Assembly (NCBI GenBank): GCA_035533475.1
Contig: DATLTS010000053.1
Location: 17,415-81,414 of the forward strand
Direction of reading: 5' to 3'
From: Mycobacteriales bacterium
GTDB lineage: Bacteria > Actinomycetota > Actinomycetes > DATLTS01
DNA length: 64,000 nucleotides
Below, piece by piece: positions 45,423 to 53,788 of the stretch (the stretch's first letter is position 1; every line of letters starts with the position of its first letter). The notes below the pieces were generated by a model. That model was not told the DNA's origin. It was given only the letters and a program-made list of their open reading frames with translations, and did not search any database. The position numbers were made by a program, and so were the translations under genes.

Positions 45423-46790
45423 TCACCCCACCTTGGCTGTGGCTCGGGCGCCGAAGTGCACGTATCGACCGCCGTCCGGGAGGGCGAAGAAAACGACCGG
45501 CATCCAGGTTTCCGCGCCTTCGGGGCGGGTTACGAACAGGTGTTCCGTTGCGTCCACGGCGGTCAGGGTCAGCCGTTGCACCGGTTCGGGCATGAGGTCG
45601 GCGAGCGGGCCGGTCGACGTCACCGTCAGTTCGAGACGGCCGTCGCGCTCCGTCACCTCGATCAGCGCAGCGGCGCGCTCGTAACGCCCGACGTAGCGGG
45701 ACAGATCGGTCTCGACCGGCTCCGCCGGGGGCTCGGGCCGGCGCGGAATCTCGAGGTCGGCGAGCTCGCCGAGGAGCTCGCGGTAGATATCCTGGTAGAG
45801 GTCGCCTGGACGACCGCCATTGGTGAGCAGGGCGATCGCGATGTTCGCGTCCGGGACGATCCGCAGGAAGGCGGACTGCCCGATGGTGTTGCCGTCGTGG
45901 CCGTATACCGGACGGCCAGCCCAGTTGAACAGGATCCACCCGAGCCCCCAATGATCGCCGAGCGTCCAGCGATCCGGGACGGCTACCTGGGGCTGCTGCA
46001 TTGCGGCGACCGACTCGGCCTCGAGCAGGCGGGCGCCGTCGGGTGCCACTCCGGCGTCGAGATGCATGCGGGCGAATCCGATGACGTCGGCCGCGCGGGC
46101 ACAGATCAGCCCGGCCGGACCGGCGGAGCGCATCAAGCCCCAGATCGGGGCCGGCTGCGGCTCTTCGCCCGGCTTGCCGACGTGGCCGATCGCGGCCCGG
46201 AACCGCAGTGCCTCCTCCGGCAACGTCACGGTGTGGGTCAGCCCGAGCGGTTCGATCAGCAGCTCGGCCAGCGCGGCGTCCCAGGTCTTGCCGGTCACCC
46301 GCTCGATGAGGCGACCCAGCACGGCGTAGCCGGCGTTGCAGTAGGACATGGTCGCCCCGAGCGCATGGTTCTGTCGCACCTCGGCGAGGGTCTCGACGTA
46401 GCGCTCGAGGCAGTCGTCGCCACGACCGGTGTCGGCGAAATGATCGCCGTCGATGCCGCTGGTGTGGGCGAGAAGGTGGCGCACCGTGACCTGCTTGGTG
46501 GTGTCGGGGTCCGCCACCGCGAACTCGGGCAGGTAGCTGACGACCGGCTCGTCCAGGGCCAGGTCGCCGCGCTCGGCTAGGCGCATCACCACGGTGGCCG
46601 TGTACACCTTCGTAATGGAGCCGATCTGGAACAGCGAATCGGTCGTCGCCTCGACTCCGGTGGCCCGGTTCAAGGTGCCGCAGGCAGCCTCGGTCACCGC
46701 TCCACCGGCGAGCACCGCGATCGACGCGCCGGGCACCTCGTGCCGGCGGGCCAGCTCGCTGAGTCGCTCGGAAAGTCGTAGCGCGTCCAT
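45423..46790 (-). CDS. Serine hydrolase, class C beta-lactamase/S12 family
   Basis: A 455-residue protein with SxxK in QIGSITKVYTATV, YxN in MSYCNAGYAVLGRLIE, and the HDG variant of the third motif in VYGHDGNTIGQSAF. After the catalytic domain, a lipocalin-like tail begins near VETDLSRYVGRYERAA. A DTGRGDDCLERYVETL block is shared in related form with two other S12 genes of this window. No signal peptide, so probably cytoplasmic. ATG 46790 is chosen for the GGGAG five bases upstream; a TTG at 46814 overlapping the deacylase stop is less likely. It follows the second D-aminoacylase gene with a 20-base gap, suggesting one operon for D-peptides or N-acyl-D-amino acids. Confidence 0.87.
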   Translation of the reverse strand: MDALRLSERLSELARRHEVPGASIAVLAGGAVTEAACGTLNRATGVEATTDSLFQIGSITKVYTATVVMRLAERGDLALDEPVVSYLPEFAVADPDTTKQVTVRHLLAHTSGIDGDHFADTGRGDDCLERYVETLAEVRQNHALGATMSYCNAGYAVLGRLIERVTGKTWDAALAELLIEPLGLTHTVTLPEEALRFRAAIGHVGKPGEEPQPAPIWGLMRSAGPAGLICARAADVIGFARMHLDAGVAPDGARLLEAESVAAMQQPQVAVPDRWTLGDHWGLGWILFNWAGRPVYGHDGNTIGQSAFLRIVPDANIAIALLTNGGRPGDLYQDIYRELLGELADLEIPRRPEPPAEPVETDLSRYVGRYERAAALIEVTERDGRLELTVTSTGPLADLMPEPVQRLTLTAVDATEHLFVTRPEGAETWMPVVFFALPDGGRYVHFGARATAKVG

Positions 46791-46810
46791 GGGTGCTCCC
46801 TGGTTTTGGG

Positions 46811-48406
46811 TCAAACTCCGCGGCGCAGGTGCCGGCCCGGTAGGGCGCCGGTGATGCTCGCATCGACCACGACGGGCCGGCCGTTGACCACGACGTGGTG
46901 GACCCCGGTGGCGTAGGCATGCGGCTGTTCGTAGGTGGCGGAGTCGGTTATCGTCGCCGGATCGAAGACGACGACATCGGCGAAGTTGCCCGGGACGAGG
47001 CGACCGCGGTCGCGCAGTCGAAGGGTGTCCGCGGGCAAGCTAGTCATCCGGCGGATGGCCTCGGTCAGCGGGATCAAGCCGAGTTCCCGGCTGTACCTGC
47101 CCAGGAACCGGGCGAAGGTGCCATACGTCCGTGGGTGCGTCGGGTGGTCCGTCCAGGGCGCCTCGACCGCCAGCGCCTCGGCGTCGGATCCGATGGATAC
47201 CCACGGCTGCTGCAATCCCAGGCCGATGTTGTCCTCGTCGACGATGAAGTAGAGGGCGCCCAGGGTGGGGTCGTCGGCGACCAGGTCGAGCAAGGTCTCG
47301 ATCTCGGCCTCCCCCGCCGCGTCGGCGATCTCGCTGAGCCAGCGACCTGACTTCGAGCCTGCGGCGGACCCACCGATCACGAAGATGCCCGAACCCCCGC
47401 CCGCCGCCAGGTAAAGATTCTCCCAACCGACGGAGGCCTGGGCCATGTCCGCGGCCATGGCGGCACGCTCGGCCGGATTCGACAAACGCTCGGCCAGCGC
47501 GGCGGGGCCGCCGGCGTGGTAACTCGGTGGGATCGCGGCGGCCAACGCTGTACCACCTGCGGTGTAGGGGTACATGTTGGCGCCGACCGGCTGCCCGGCA
47601 TCGCGGGCGGCCTCGATGCGTTCGATGGCCAGCTTCATCTTCGGCCAGTTCTGCCGGCCGGCCGCCTTCAGGTGGTATACCTCGGTGCGCACCGCCGCGC
47701 GCTGCCCGATCTCGAGCAGCTCGTCCAGGCACTCGAGAAACCGATCCCCCTCCGAACGCAGATGCGAGATATACAGCCCGTCGTGCCGGGCGATGACTTC
47801 GCTGACGGCGACGAGCTCGTCGGTGTCAGCGAAGGTGCCAGGTGCGTAGATCAGTGCAGTGCCCACTCCGAGCGCGCCGTCGACCATCTCCTCGTCGAGA
47901 ACGGAGCGGACTCGATCCAGCGCCGACGCGGTGAGCGGCGCATCCGACAGGCCGGCCCCGATGACCCGTAGGTTCATGCCACCGACGAAGCTCGCGACGT
48001 TCGGGGCGACGCCACTGGCCGCGAGAAACCCGAGTCCTTCCGAGAGTCGCGGGAAGTCCGCGCGCTGGTCGGGACCGATCCCGAACTGACGCATCAGCTC
48101 GGTGAACTCCGCGACCGACGGGCCCGGCGAGAATCCCTCGCCGAAGACCTCCGTGGTCACCCCTTGGCGGAGGTCGGAAGGGCCGCACGGCAGCGATTGC
48201 AGCGAGCCCCAGGCGTGACTCAGAACGTTGATGAACCCCGGGGCCACCGCGAGACCGGTTACGTCCAGGACTTCGGCGTCGATGCCGTCCGGGGCATCCT
48301 GAACGGCCACCACCCGGTCATCATCGATGATTACGTCACTCACCCGCGCGGGGCTACCCGTGCCGTCGTAGACGGTTCCACCGCGGATGACAAGGGAGCT
48401 GGGCAC
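46811..48406 (-). CDS. D-aminoacylase-family amidohydrolase with altered metal motif
   Basis: A 531-residue member of the N-acyl-D-amino-acid deacylase family. The usual GFID-x-H-x-H metal motif reads GFINVLSHAWGSL: Asp to Asn at 60, first His to Leu at 62, second His (H64) kept. The family blocks GVTTEVFGEGFSPGPS, LYISHLRSEGDRF, TEVYHLKAAGRQNWPKMK, ANMYPYTAGGTALAAAIPPS and SIGSDAEALAVEAPW remain. A subgroup of the family with a similarly changed motif (GFIN-M-L-S) is known to me, so this is probably a divergent active enzyme, not decay. GTG 48406 lacks a ribosome binding site. Upstream partner of the S12 gene at 45423. Confidence 0.82.
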   Translation of the reverse strand: MPSSLVIRGGTVYDGTGSPARVSDVIIDDDRVVAVQDAPDGIDAEVLDVTGLAVAPGFINVLSHAWGSLQSLPCGPSDLRQGVTTEVFGEGFSPGPSVAEFTELMRQFGIGPDQRADFPRLSEGLGFLAASGVAPNVASFVGGMNLRVIGAGLSDAPLTASALDRVRSVLDEEMVDGALGVGTALIYAPGTFADTDELVAVSEVIARHDGLYISHLRSEGDRFLECLDELLEIGQRAAVRTEVYHLKAAGRQNWPKMKLAIERIEAARDAGQPVGANMYPYTAGGTALAAAIPPSYHAGGPAALAERLSNPAERAAMAADMAQASVGWENLYLAAGGGSGIFVIGGSAAGSKSGRWLSEIADAAGEAEIETLLDLVADDPTLGALYFIVDEDNIGLGLQQPWVSIGSDAEALAVEAPWTDHPTHPRTYGTFARFLGRYSRELGLIPLTEAIRRMTSLPADTLRLRDRGRLVPGNFADVVVFDPATITDSATYEQPHAYATGVHHVVVNGRPVVVDASITGALPGRHLRRGV

Positions 48407-48530
48407 GACGCAAGTCTGCTGGGGCGCGGTGGCGCTGGGGTCGTGCGCTCGACACAAGCCGCGGGCGCCACTTCGGGCCATCGGACAGATTTCGGGCCCG
48501 ACATCTGCGCTCCGAGCCGGGCCGTGCGCC

Positions 48531-48656
48531 TGGTCGGCGGAGCTGGCAGACCGGCTCCGACCGAGACTAGCCCGCTACCAGGTGCCCAGAACCATTGAAT
48601 TCCTCGAGGCCTTGCCGCGCAACGAGATGGGCAAGATCCGCCTCCGGGCGCGGTCC
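48531..48656 (+). pseudogene. C-terminal remnant of an AMP-forming acyl-CoA synthetase
   Basis: About 40 codons in one frame read LADRLRPRLARYQVPRTIEF, then LEALPRNEMGKIRLRA, the C-terminal A10 region of acyl-CoA ligases including the catalytic lysine of the PRNEMGK motif. Nothing of the rest of the gene is nearby and there is no start codon context. This is a decayed or recombination-cut fragment lying between the D-aminoacylase and solute-binding protein genes. Confidence 0.65.
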
Positions 48657-48683
48657 CCATGCCGACAAGTGACGGTGCAAGGA

Positions 48684-48881
48684 TCAGCCGGTGACCAGCG
48701 AGCGGACAGTCGTCGGGCTCATCGCCTGCTTGGCAGCCTGGACCCAGCAGATGAACTCGTTGCGGGCCAGAGGCGTGATGTCCTTCCAGGCATCGAGTGC
48801 CTTGGCGTTGGCGATCGGCGCCTGGCGCAGGACTGCGGGAAGTTTGTGCACTACCCCACCCGGCACTCGCTGACTGCTCAC
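48684..48881 (-). pseudogene. YdeI/OmpD-associated family remnant
   Basis: A 65-codon frame from GTG 48881 reads VVHKLPAVLRQAPIANAKAL, then DAWKDITPLARNEFICWVQA, the hallmark of the small YdeI/OmdA-like family. The expected C-terminal part (Arg-rich helix and CCWPGC-type end) is missing; the frame instead ends SPTTVRSLVTG. It overlaps no other gene and neighbours the acyl-CoA ligase fragment, so both look like debris of a rearranged stretch. A short functional protein cannot be excluded. Confidence 0.55.
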
Positions 48882-49019
48882 AGGGCCACGGTAGCGCCAG
48901 CTCGAGGGCCACTGGAGGGAGCGAGCCGCGGTGCGCAAGGTGCTCGGCGGGAACCGGCGCGGGTGCTCCGCGAGGTGTTGAACCTGGCTCCGGGCGGATA
49001 GTCCGTCTCAGCTGAGGAG

Positions 49020-50579
49020 CTAGCCGCCCGGGGCGTAGACAGGTCCCGTGTATTGGTAACAGGTACACGCGGCCGAGAACGCCATGTTGCGGACTTCGTC
49101 CGCGCCATCGTGACGGTTGCTGTTCAGATCCACGTGGAAGGCGACGATCGAGCCGAAGCTGGTGCCGGTCCCGTCGATCGCGCTCAGCACGGTGCCCTCG
49201 TTCAACGGACCCGTGAGCGGGTCGAGGATGCGTTTGAGGTAGAAGAACTGTTCGCAAATCGCGAACTGGATGGCCACGGAATTGTTTCCCGACACTTGCT
49301 GTCCGGCGCCCTTCATGATCTGCTGGCAGAGCTGCGCCGCCGACGAGTGCGCGGCGAAGGCCTCCAGATCGGAGCTGGTCTCGTCGAGGACCGGCTGCCA
49401 GCTCACCCCCACGCTGTCCGCCATCTCCTGCTGCGGCAGGCTGCTGGCGAGGGCGTTGAATCCACTGCCGGAGTCGAGCCCGTAGCGGGGATACCAATGC
49501 TGAGACTGGGCCTGCTGCATCCACTCGAGGGTCAGAATGCCGCCCCCGGCCACGCCCGAACCGCCGTCGAAGAGGATGACATGGTCGATACCCAGCTGGC
49601 GGAAGTGCAAGATCGCGCTGCTGACCGACGCGCTGGTCGACCCAAGGTCGCCGTAAGAGGCCGGTGGGGTGACATACGCCACCGGAACGGCGCGAAAGCC
49701 AAGCGCCGCGAGCCCCGGCAACGCGTCGTTGGTGATCCCGTAGCGGAAGTTGGGATCGTCCCAGGTGGCGATGCCGACCTTGGTGCCCCGGCGCAGATAT
49801 CCTTCCCGGCCCAGGCCCGCGATGGTGTACTTCATCGCGCGGTCGTTTGTCAGCGCGTTGAGATCGACGTCCGCCGGATACTGGACATTCGTGGCCGTCG
49901 TCTCGAGGGTCGGGCTTGTGCCGGAGGCCAACTGAATATCGTGGTACCGGGCGGCACACTGATCCAGAATGGGCAGGCCGCCCGAGAACCAGATGAGGTT
50001 CTTGCTGTCCTGCGTCCAGGCCGAACACATACCCTGCGCCGTCGTGGTGGCGTCGCTGCTGACGCTGGCCTTGTACCAGTTGATCATTATTTGGCGGTGC
50101 CCGATCCCGCCGTGTTGGTTGATGTATTTGACGACAGCGTCGGTCTCGGCCTTGGTGTCGCCCGGGTTGGCGCCGCCGGCACCGAGTGCCGAGTCAGCGG
50201 CCGACGCGTCCGGCGCGTAGTAGTCCGCCAGGTTGATCGTCGTCGGGGTGACCCCTGGCGCGTTTACGCCCGTCGACGATGCCTCGAGACTGCCACCTCC
50301 GGTCGACGCCACCGCTCCGTTGCCCGTGGAACCCGTGCCGCCGGCGCTCCCGATGGCTCCCACAACGCCCCCGGTGACCGCCGAACCCGCGCCCCCCGAG
50401 CTCGTCGGCCCCGGCGCGGACGATGTCTGACCGGTACTCGGCAGCCCAAGACCGTTTGCACCCCCGCCTACGACGGCGCCGGCGTGCCCGGAAATCGCCA
50501 CCGTCGACCCGCAACCAGCCACCGCGACACAGGCTGCCACGGCGGCAGCCCCGAGACATGACCCCGCGACCTTCGGCAT
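49020..50579 (-). CDS. Solute-binding lipoprotein of a Liv/HAAT-type ABC transporter
   Basis: A 519-residue exported substrate-binding protein of the periplasmic type I (LivK-like) class. Signal peptide with lipobox AVAGC (Cys23), then an unusually long Ser/Gly/Thr-rich linker (~30-110), then the binding domain from PGVTPTTINLADYYAPD through DAVVKYINQHGGIGHRQIMI, LIWFSGGLPILDQCAARYHD, KVGIATWDDPNFRYGITNDA and IDHVILFDGGSGVAGGGILT. The ligand pocket cannot be read. ATG 50579 has a weak GTGAG ahead. It is about 7 kb from the permease/ATPase fusions, whose operon lacks its own solute-binding protein, so it may serve them. Confidence 0.83.
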   Translation of the reverse strand: MPKVAGSCLGAAAVAACVAVAGCGSTVAISGHAGAVVGGGANGLGLPSTGQTSSAPGPTSSGGAGSAVTGGVVGAIGSAGGTGSTGNGAVASTGGGSLEASSTGVNAPGVTPTTINLADYYAPDASAADSALGAGGANPGDTKAETDAVVKYINQHGGIGHRQIMINWYKASVSSDATTTAQGMCSAWTQDSKNLIWFSGGLPILDQCAARYHDIQLASGTSPTLETTATNVQYPADVDLNALTNDRAMKYTIAGLGREGYLRRGTKVGIATWDDPNFRYGITNDALPGLAALGFRAVPVAYVTPPASYGDLGSTSASVSSAILHFRQLGIDHVILFDGGSGVAGGGILTLEWMQQAQSQHWYPRYGLDSGSGFNALASSLPQQEMADSVGVSWQPVLDETSSDLEAFAAHSSAAQLCQQIMKGAGQQVSGNNSVAIQFAICEQFFYLKRILDPLTGPLNEGTVLSAIDGTGTSFGSIVAFHVDLNSNRHDGADEVRNMAFSAACTCYQYTGPVYAPGG

Positions 50580-50705
50580 AGCTCACGCTTTCGCCGCTTG
50601 GGCGCATTTTCCTCGTCGGACCGGCCGAATTCACCACCAGCCGCTGAGTCACCCGGACAAGAGGCGCCGACAGCCCCGAAAGCGTCAGCGGGACCCCGGC
50701 AGGCG

Positions 50706-51187
50706 TCAGCGGGGGCGAGCCCGACGCAGCTGGGCCCGCAGTCCGGACACCGAAGTGTCCAGACTGAAGTTCCAGGCGGTCTCGGGGTCGGTGACCCCGC
50801 CCAGTCGACGAACGTGCGGGAAGGCTTCGGGAGGCAGCGCCTCGACCTCGACCTCGGTCTCCGGGATCAGGCCCTGCACGGCCCTCCCCCGCTCGAGCCC
50901 CACCGTCAGGGCGAGCCGCGAGGTCACCTTGACCGCGCCACAAGCTTCGGCCAGGCCGAACCCGGCCTTCGAGAACGCGCGGAGGGCCGCCTCGAACGAG
51001 GCCGCGGCCTCCGCCCCTTGGACGGGCCGGCGCTGCAGCGCGGTGAAGGCACCCGGGTGGTTTAGGCGAGGGTACCGATCGCGGCGAAGAAGCGGCGCAC
51101 CCAATCCTCCCACCCCGCCGGTTCCAGCGGCAGCTTCGCCTCATCATTCAGCCGCTCGGCGATCCCGTCGTCACCGCGTCCCGGGTG
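50706..51187 (-). pseudogene. Frameshifted TetR-family regulator remnant
   Basis: On the minus strand one frame reads GIAERLNDEAKLPLEPAGWE then DWVRRFFAAIGTLA and stops near 51062. The next frame continues HPGAFTALQRRPVQG, AAASFEAALRAFSKAGFGLA and ACGAVKVTSRLALTVGLERG to 50706. Together they match the ligand-binding (TetR_C) half of the intact TetR gene at 51395 (compare HPRAFPLFTSRPVP and MEDGLAAFARLGMTPESAF). The DNA-binding helix-turn-helix is absent and a single frameshift splits the rest. Non-functional as a repressor. Confidence 0.7.
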
Positions 51188-51327
51188 GGCACGGGAAACA
51201 GTGCCCTCCCAACGCTCCGAGCCACCGACCCACGCTTGACCCCTTGAACGCTTCTACCAACGCAGACTTGAATTTGTAATGAGACCCGGAAGATCTCGTG
51301 CGCGCTGATAGTGCATCCGTGCCTGCA

Positions 51328-51341
51328 TTACACCGTAAGAT
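51328..51341 (+). promoter_or_regulatory. Candidate tetR promoter -10 with palindromic operator
   Basis: TTACACCGTAA (51328-51338) is a TTAC-N3-GTAA palindrome that overlaps a good -10 hexamer TAAGAT (51336-51341), about 54 bases before the TetR start. The same palindrome recurs at 52058-52068 beside the next promoter. Overlap of operator and -10 suggests autorepression. No clear -35 element is seen. Confidence 0.5.
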
Positions 51342-51394
51342 GACCGCCGCACCGAAGGTCCGGCCCGATCAACACCGCCGAGGGGGCAGCCAGC

Positions 51395-52015
51395 GTGCGT
51401 CGACCGCTCAGTCGGGCCCGGATCATCCGCGCGGCGCTGGAGGTCATCGACCGGGAGGGCCTCGAGGCGCTCACCATGCGCCGGGTCGCCGCCCGTCTGG
51501 GCGTCGAGGCGATGTCGCTGTATCACCACGTTCCGAGCAAGGACGCCATCCTCGAGGGTGTCTTCGACCTGGCCGTAGCCGAGGCTGAACTGCCGAAGGG
51601 AGAGGTCAGCGCCGCAGATTGGATCCGCGGTTCGGCCGAGGCGTTCCGTCGGCTGGTTCGCGATCACCCTCGGGCTTTTCCGCTGTTCACGAGCCGACCG
51701 GTTCCCCTCGTCGACGTGGCCGCGGCGCAGCCGATGGAGGACGGGCTCGCTGCTTTCGCCCGGCTCGGCATGACTCCCGAGTCGGCGTTCGCGGCCGTGC
51801 AGGCGGTGTCCTTGGCCATGCTCGCGGTCGGGCTGCTGGAAAGCCGGGTCGCGCTCGAGCCCCATCCGGATGTGGTCACCAAACTCGCCGAACTTCCGGT
51901 TGACCGGTTTCCGCTCCTGAGCGCCGTCCTGGAGCTCGACATCGATCCCGAGCTGATCTGGTCGAGCCTTGTCGACGCCCTCGTCCGGGGGCTGGGCGAG
52001 CCAGAATCGGCTTGA
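51395..52015 (+). CDS. TetR-family transcriptional regulator
   Basis: A 206-residue repressor. N-terminal helix-turn-helix: RARIIRAALEVIDREGLEAL then TMRRVAARLGVEAMSLYHHV (residues ~7-50), followed by an all-helical TetR_C-type domain (ADWIRGSAEAFRRLVRDHPR, AFAAVQAVSLAMLAVGLLES). GTG 51395 follows GAGGGGGC at about 9 bases. It is upstream of and parallel to a TTGACA promoter at 52026 whose start site overlaps the same palindrome as the tetR promoter, so it probably controls itself and the 52089-53759 genes. The ligand is unknown. Confidence 0.92.
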   Translation: MRRPLSRARIIRAALEVIDREGLEALTMRRVAARLGVEAMSLYHHVPSKDAILEGVFDLAVAEAELPKGEVSAADWIRGSAEAFRRLVRDHPRAFPLFTSRPVPLVDVAAAQPMEDGLAAFARLGMTPESAFAAVQAVSLAMLAVGLLESRVALEPHPDVVTKLAELPVDRFPLLSAVLELDIDPELIWSSLVDALVRGLGEPESA

Positions 52016-52025
52016 CCCACCTCAC

Positions 52026-52069
52026 TTGACAGGTTTCCCATACAGAGTACGCTTGACTTACGTTGTAAG
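52026..52069 (+). promoter_or_regulatory. Promoter with TetR-type operator
   Basis: TTGACA (52026-52031), a 16-base spacer, and TACGCT (52048-52053) form a near-consensus promoter. The palindrome CTTACGTTGTAAG (52057-52069) sits at the expected transcription start. It shares TTAC-N3-GTAA with the site at 51328. Likely the control point for the small ORF at 52089 and the S12 hydrolase at 52368. Confidence 0.6.
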
Positions 52070-52088
52070 GGCCAGGATGGAGGAGAAC

Positions 52089-52337
52089 ATGCAGCGATCG
52101 CGCTTCTTCGTCGGCGTCGGACTTCAAACGCTCAACGCGGCGCAACTCGAGCGCGCTGCTCGGCATGGGCGCCGGGTTCACGGCGTTGCCCTCGGCTTGC
52201 TTCATCTGTCGCGCGACGTCTCACCCGAACTGGCCGACCGCACGCTCGGGCGAATCATGACCCTCGGCATACGAACCGGGTTCGGGCGCGTGCAACGAGC
52301 GTCGCTCCGCGGCACCGGGCCGGTGCACACCCGCTAG
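52089..52337 (+). CDS. Small protein of unknown function
   Basis: An 82-residue basic protein beginning MQRSRFFVGVGLQTLNAAQL, rich in Arg and Leu, with no family recognised and no clear membrane segment. A strong GGAGGAG lies 4-5 bases before ATG 52089, and it is the first gene after the TetR-type operator promoter, 30 bases before the S12 hydrolase start. Translation is therefore likely. A role in that operon is inferred from position only. Confidence 0.55.
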   Translation: MQRSRFFVGVGLQTLNAAQLERAARHGRRVHGVALGLLHLSRDVSPELADRTLGRIMTLGIRTGFGRVQRASLRGTGPVHTR

Positions 52338-52367
52338 TAACCACCCTGCGAGGAGATGGATAACCGC

Positions 52368-53759
52368 ATGCCCGACATGGCTTCACTCAGCGAATACGTT
52401 GCGGCGAAAGCGACCGAGCTCGAAGTTCCGGGGGCGGCGATCGGGCTGTTGCACGACGGGATCGAGGAGTACGCCTATCACGGGGTCACCAGCGTCGAGA
52501 ACCCGCTGCCCGTCGACGCGACCACGCTGTTCCAGTTCGGCTCGACCGGAAAGACCTTCACCGCCGCCGCGATGCTTCGACTCGTCGACCAGGGCGTTGT
52601 CGATCTGGATGCGCCCGTGCGCAGGTATGTCCCGGAACTCAAACTCAAGGATGAATCGGTCGCCCGAGCGGTGACCGTATTCCAACTGTTCAATCACACC
52701 GCCGGTTGGTCGGGGGACCTGATGGCCAACACCGGCGACGGGGATGACGCCCTGGCGAAGTATGTCGAGCGCATGGCGACGATCGAGCAAGTCAGCCCAC
52801 TCGGTTCAAGCGTCTCGTACAACAATGCCTCTCTTTCACTCGCCGGTCGCGTCATCGAAAAGGTAACCGGCCAGACCTACGAGCAGGCGATCCGCGAACT
52901 GCTCTTTGAGCCACTCGGCATGGCGAACAGCTACTTTTCCCCAAACGAGGTTATGACTCGACGTTTCGCTGTCGGACACAATCAGAAACCCGATGGCACG
53001 ATCGAAGTTGCGCGACCCTGGGCGCTGCCCCGCGCTGCCGCTCCGGCGGGCGGAATTTCGGCGACCGCTGCCGACCAGGTCGCCTGGGCACAATTCCATC
53101 TCGGTGACGGCCGTGGCCGAGAAGGCCAGCGGCTGCTATCTGCCGAGCTACTCGCGCGGATGCAAGAGCCGTCAGTCGAGATCAAGGGCAGCGCCCTCGG
53201 TGACTTCGTCGGAATCAGTTGGTTCTTGCGGGACGTGGAGGGTGCCCGCTTGGTGAGCCACGGCGGCACTACAAATGGGCAGCACTCCGCATTCGTGATG
53301 GTGCCCGACCGGGGGTTCGCGCTGATCAGCATGACGAACTGCGAACCCAATGGACCGCAACTGAACGACGCCGTGCTCGGTTGGGCGCTGGAACGACATC
53401 TCGGCATCGTGGAGCAGGACCCGGAACCGCTCAACTTGAGTGACCCGGAGCTGGCTCCCTACACCGGGACTTTTGAAACGATCGCTGCTAGCTGCGAAAT
53501 CACGACGAACAAGGGCGGGTTGCTGCTCCGCGTCAACATCAAGCCAGAAACCCTCGCCGCGCTCAGCGAGGCCGGGAATGATCATGGGGCCGCCGACGGG
53601 CAACCGCCGTTACCGCTTGGAATCCTCCCGGGCGACGGTGACCGCTATGTGGTCTCGGACGGTCCCGCGAAAGGCATGAAAGGCTATTTCGCCCGGGACG
53701 AGACCGGCACGATCGTAGGCGTGCATGTCGGAGGGCGAATGGCTGCGAAGGTTCGCTAG
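52368..53759 (+). CDS. Serine hydrolase, class C beta-lactamase/S12 family
   Basis: A 463-residue S12-type hydrolase: SxxK in QFGSTGKTFTAAAM, YxN in VSYNNASLSLAGRVIE, third motif in LVSHGGTTNGQHSAF, and a C-terminal beta-barrel-like domain starting around DPELAPYTGTFET. A NTGDGDDALAKYVERM block parallels the S12 genes at 45423 and 58710, marking three paralogues. No signal peptide. ATG 52368 is chosen; ATG 52356 abuts the AGGAG directly and leaves no spacing. It is probably co-transcribed with the 82-residue ORF under TetR control. Possible D-aminopeptidase, esterase or amidase. Confidence 0.87.
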   Translation: MPDMASLSEYVAAKATELEVPGAAIGLLHDGIEEYAYHGVTSVENPLPVDATTLFQFGSTGKTFTAAAMLRLVDQGVVDLDAPVRRYVPELKLKDESVARAVTVFQLFNHTAGWSGDLMANTGDGDDALAKYVERMATIEQVSPLGSSVSYNNASLSLAGRVIEKVTGQTYEQAIRELLFEPLGMANSYFSPNEVMTRRFAVGHNQKPDGTIEVARPWALPRAAAPAGGISATAADQVAWAQFHLGDGRGREGQRLLSAELLARMQEPSVEIKGSALGDFVGISWFLRDVEGARLVSHGGTTNGQHSAFVMVPDRGFALISMTNCEPNGPQLNDAVLGWALERHLGIVEQDPEPLNLSDPELAPYTGTFETIAASCEITTNKGGLLLRVNIKPETLAALSEAGNDHGAADGQPPLPLGILPGDGDRYVVSDGPAKGMKGYFARDETGTIVGVHVGGRMAAKVR

Positions 53760-53788
53760 CTCACAGCGGCCCCTCACGGGCCAGCCAC

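Noticed and set aside
49053..50561. Plus-strand frame of 502 codons opposite the solute-binding protein
   Set aside because: Mirrors a gene with signal peptide and lipobox; no motif of its own.
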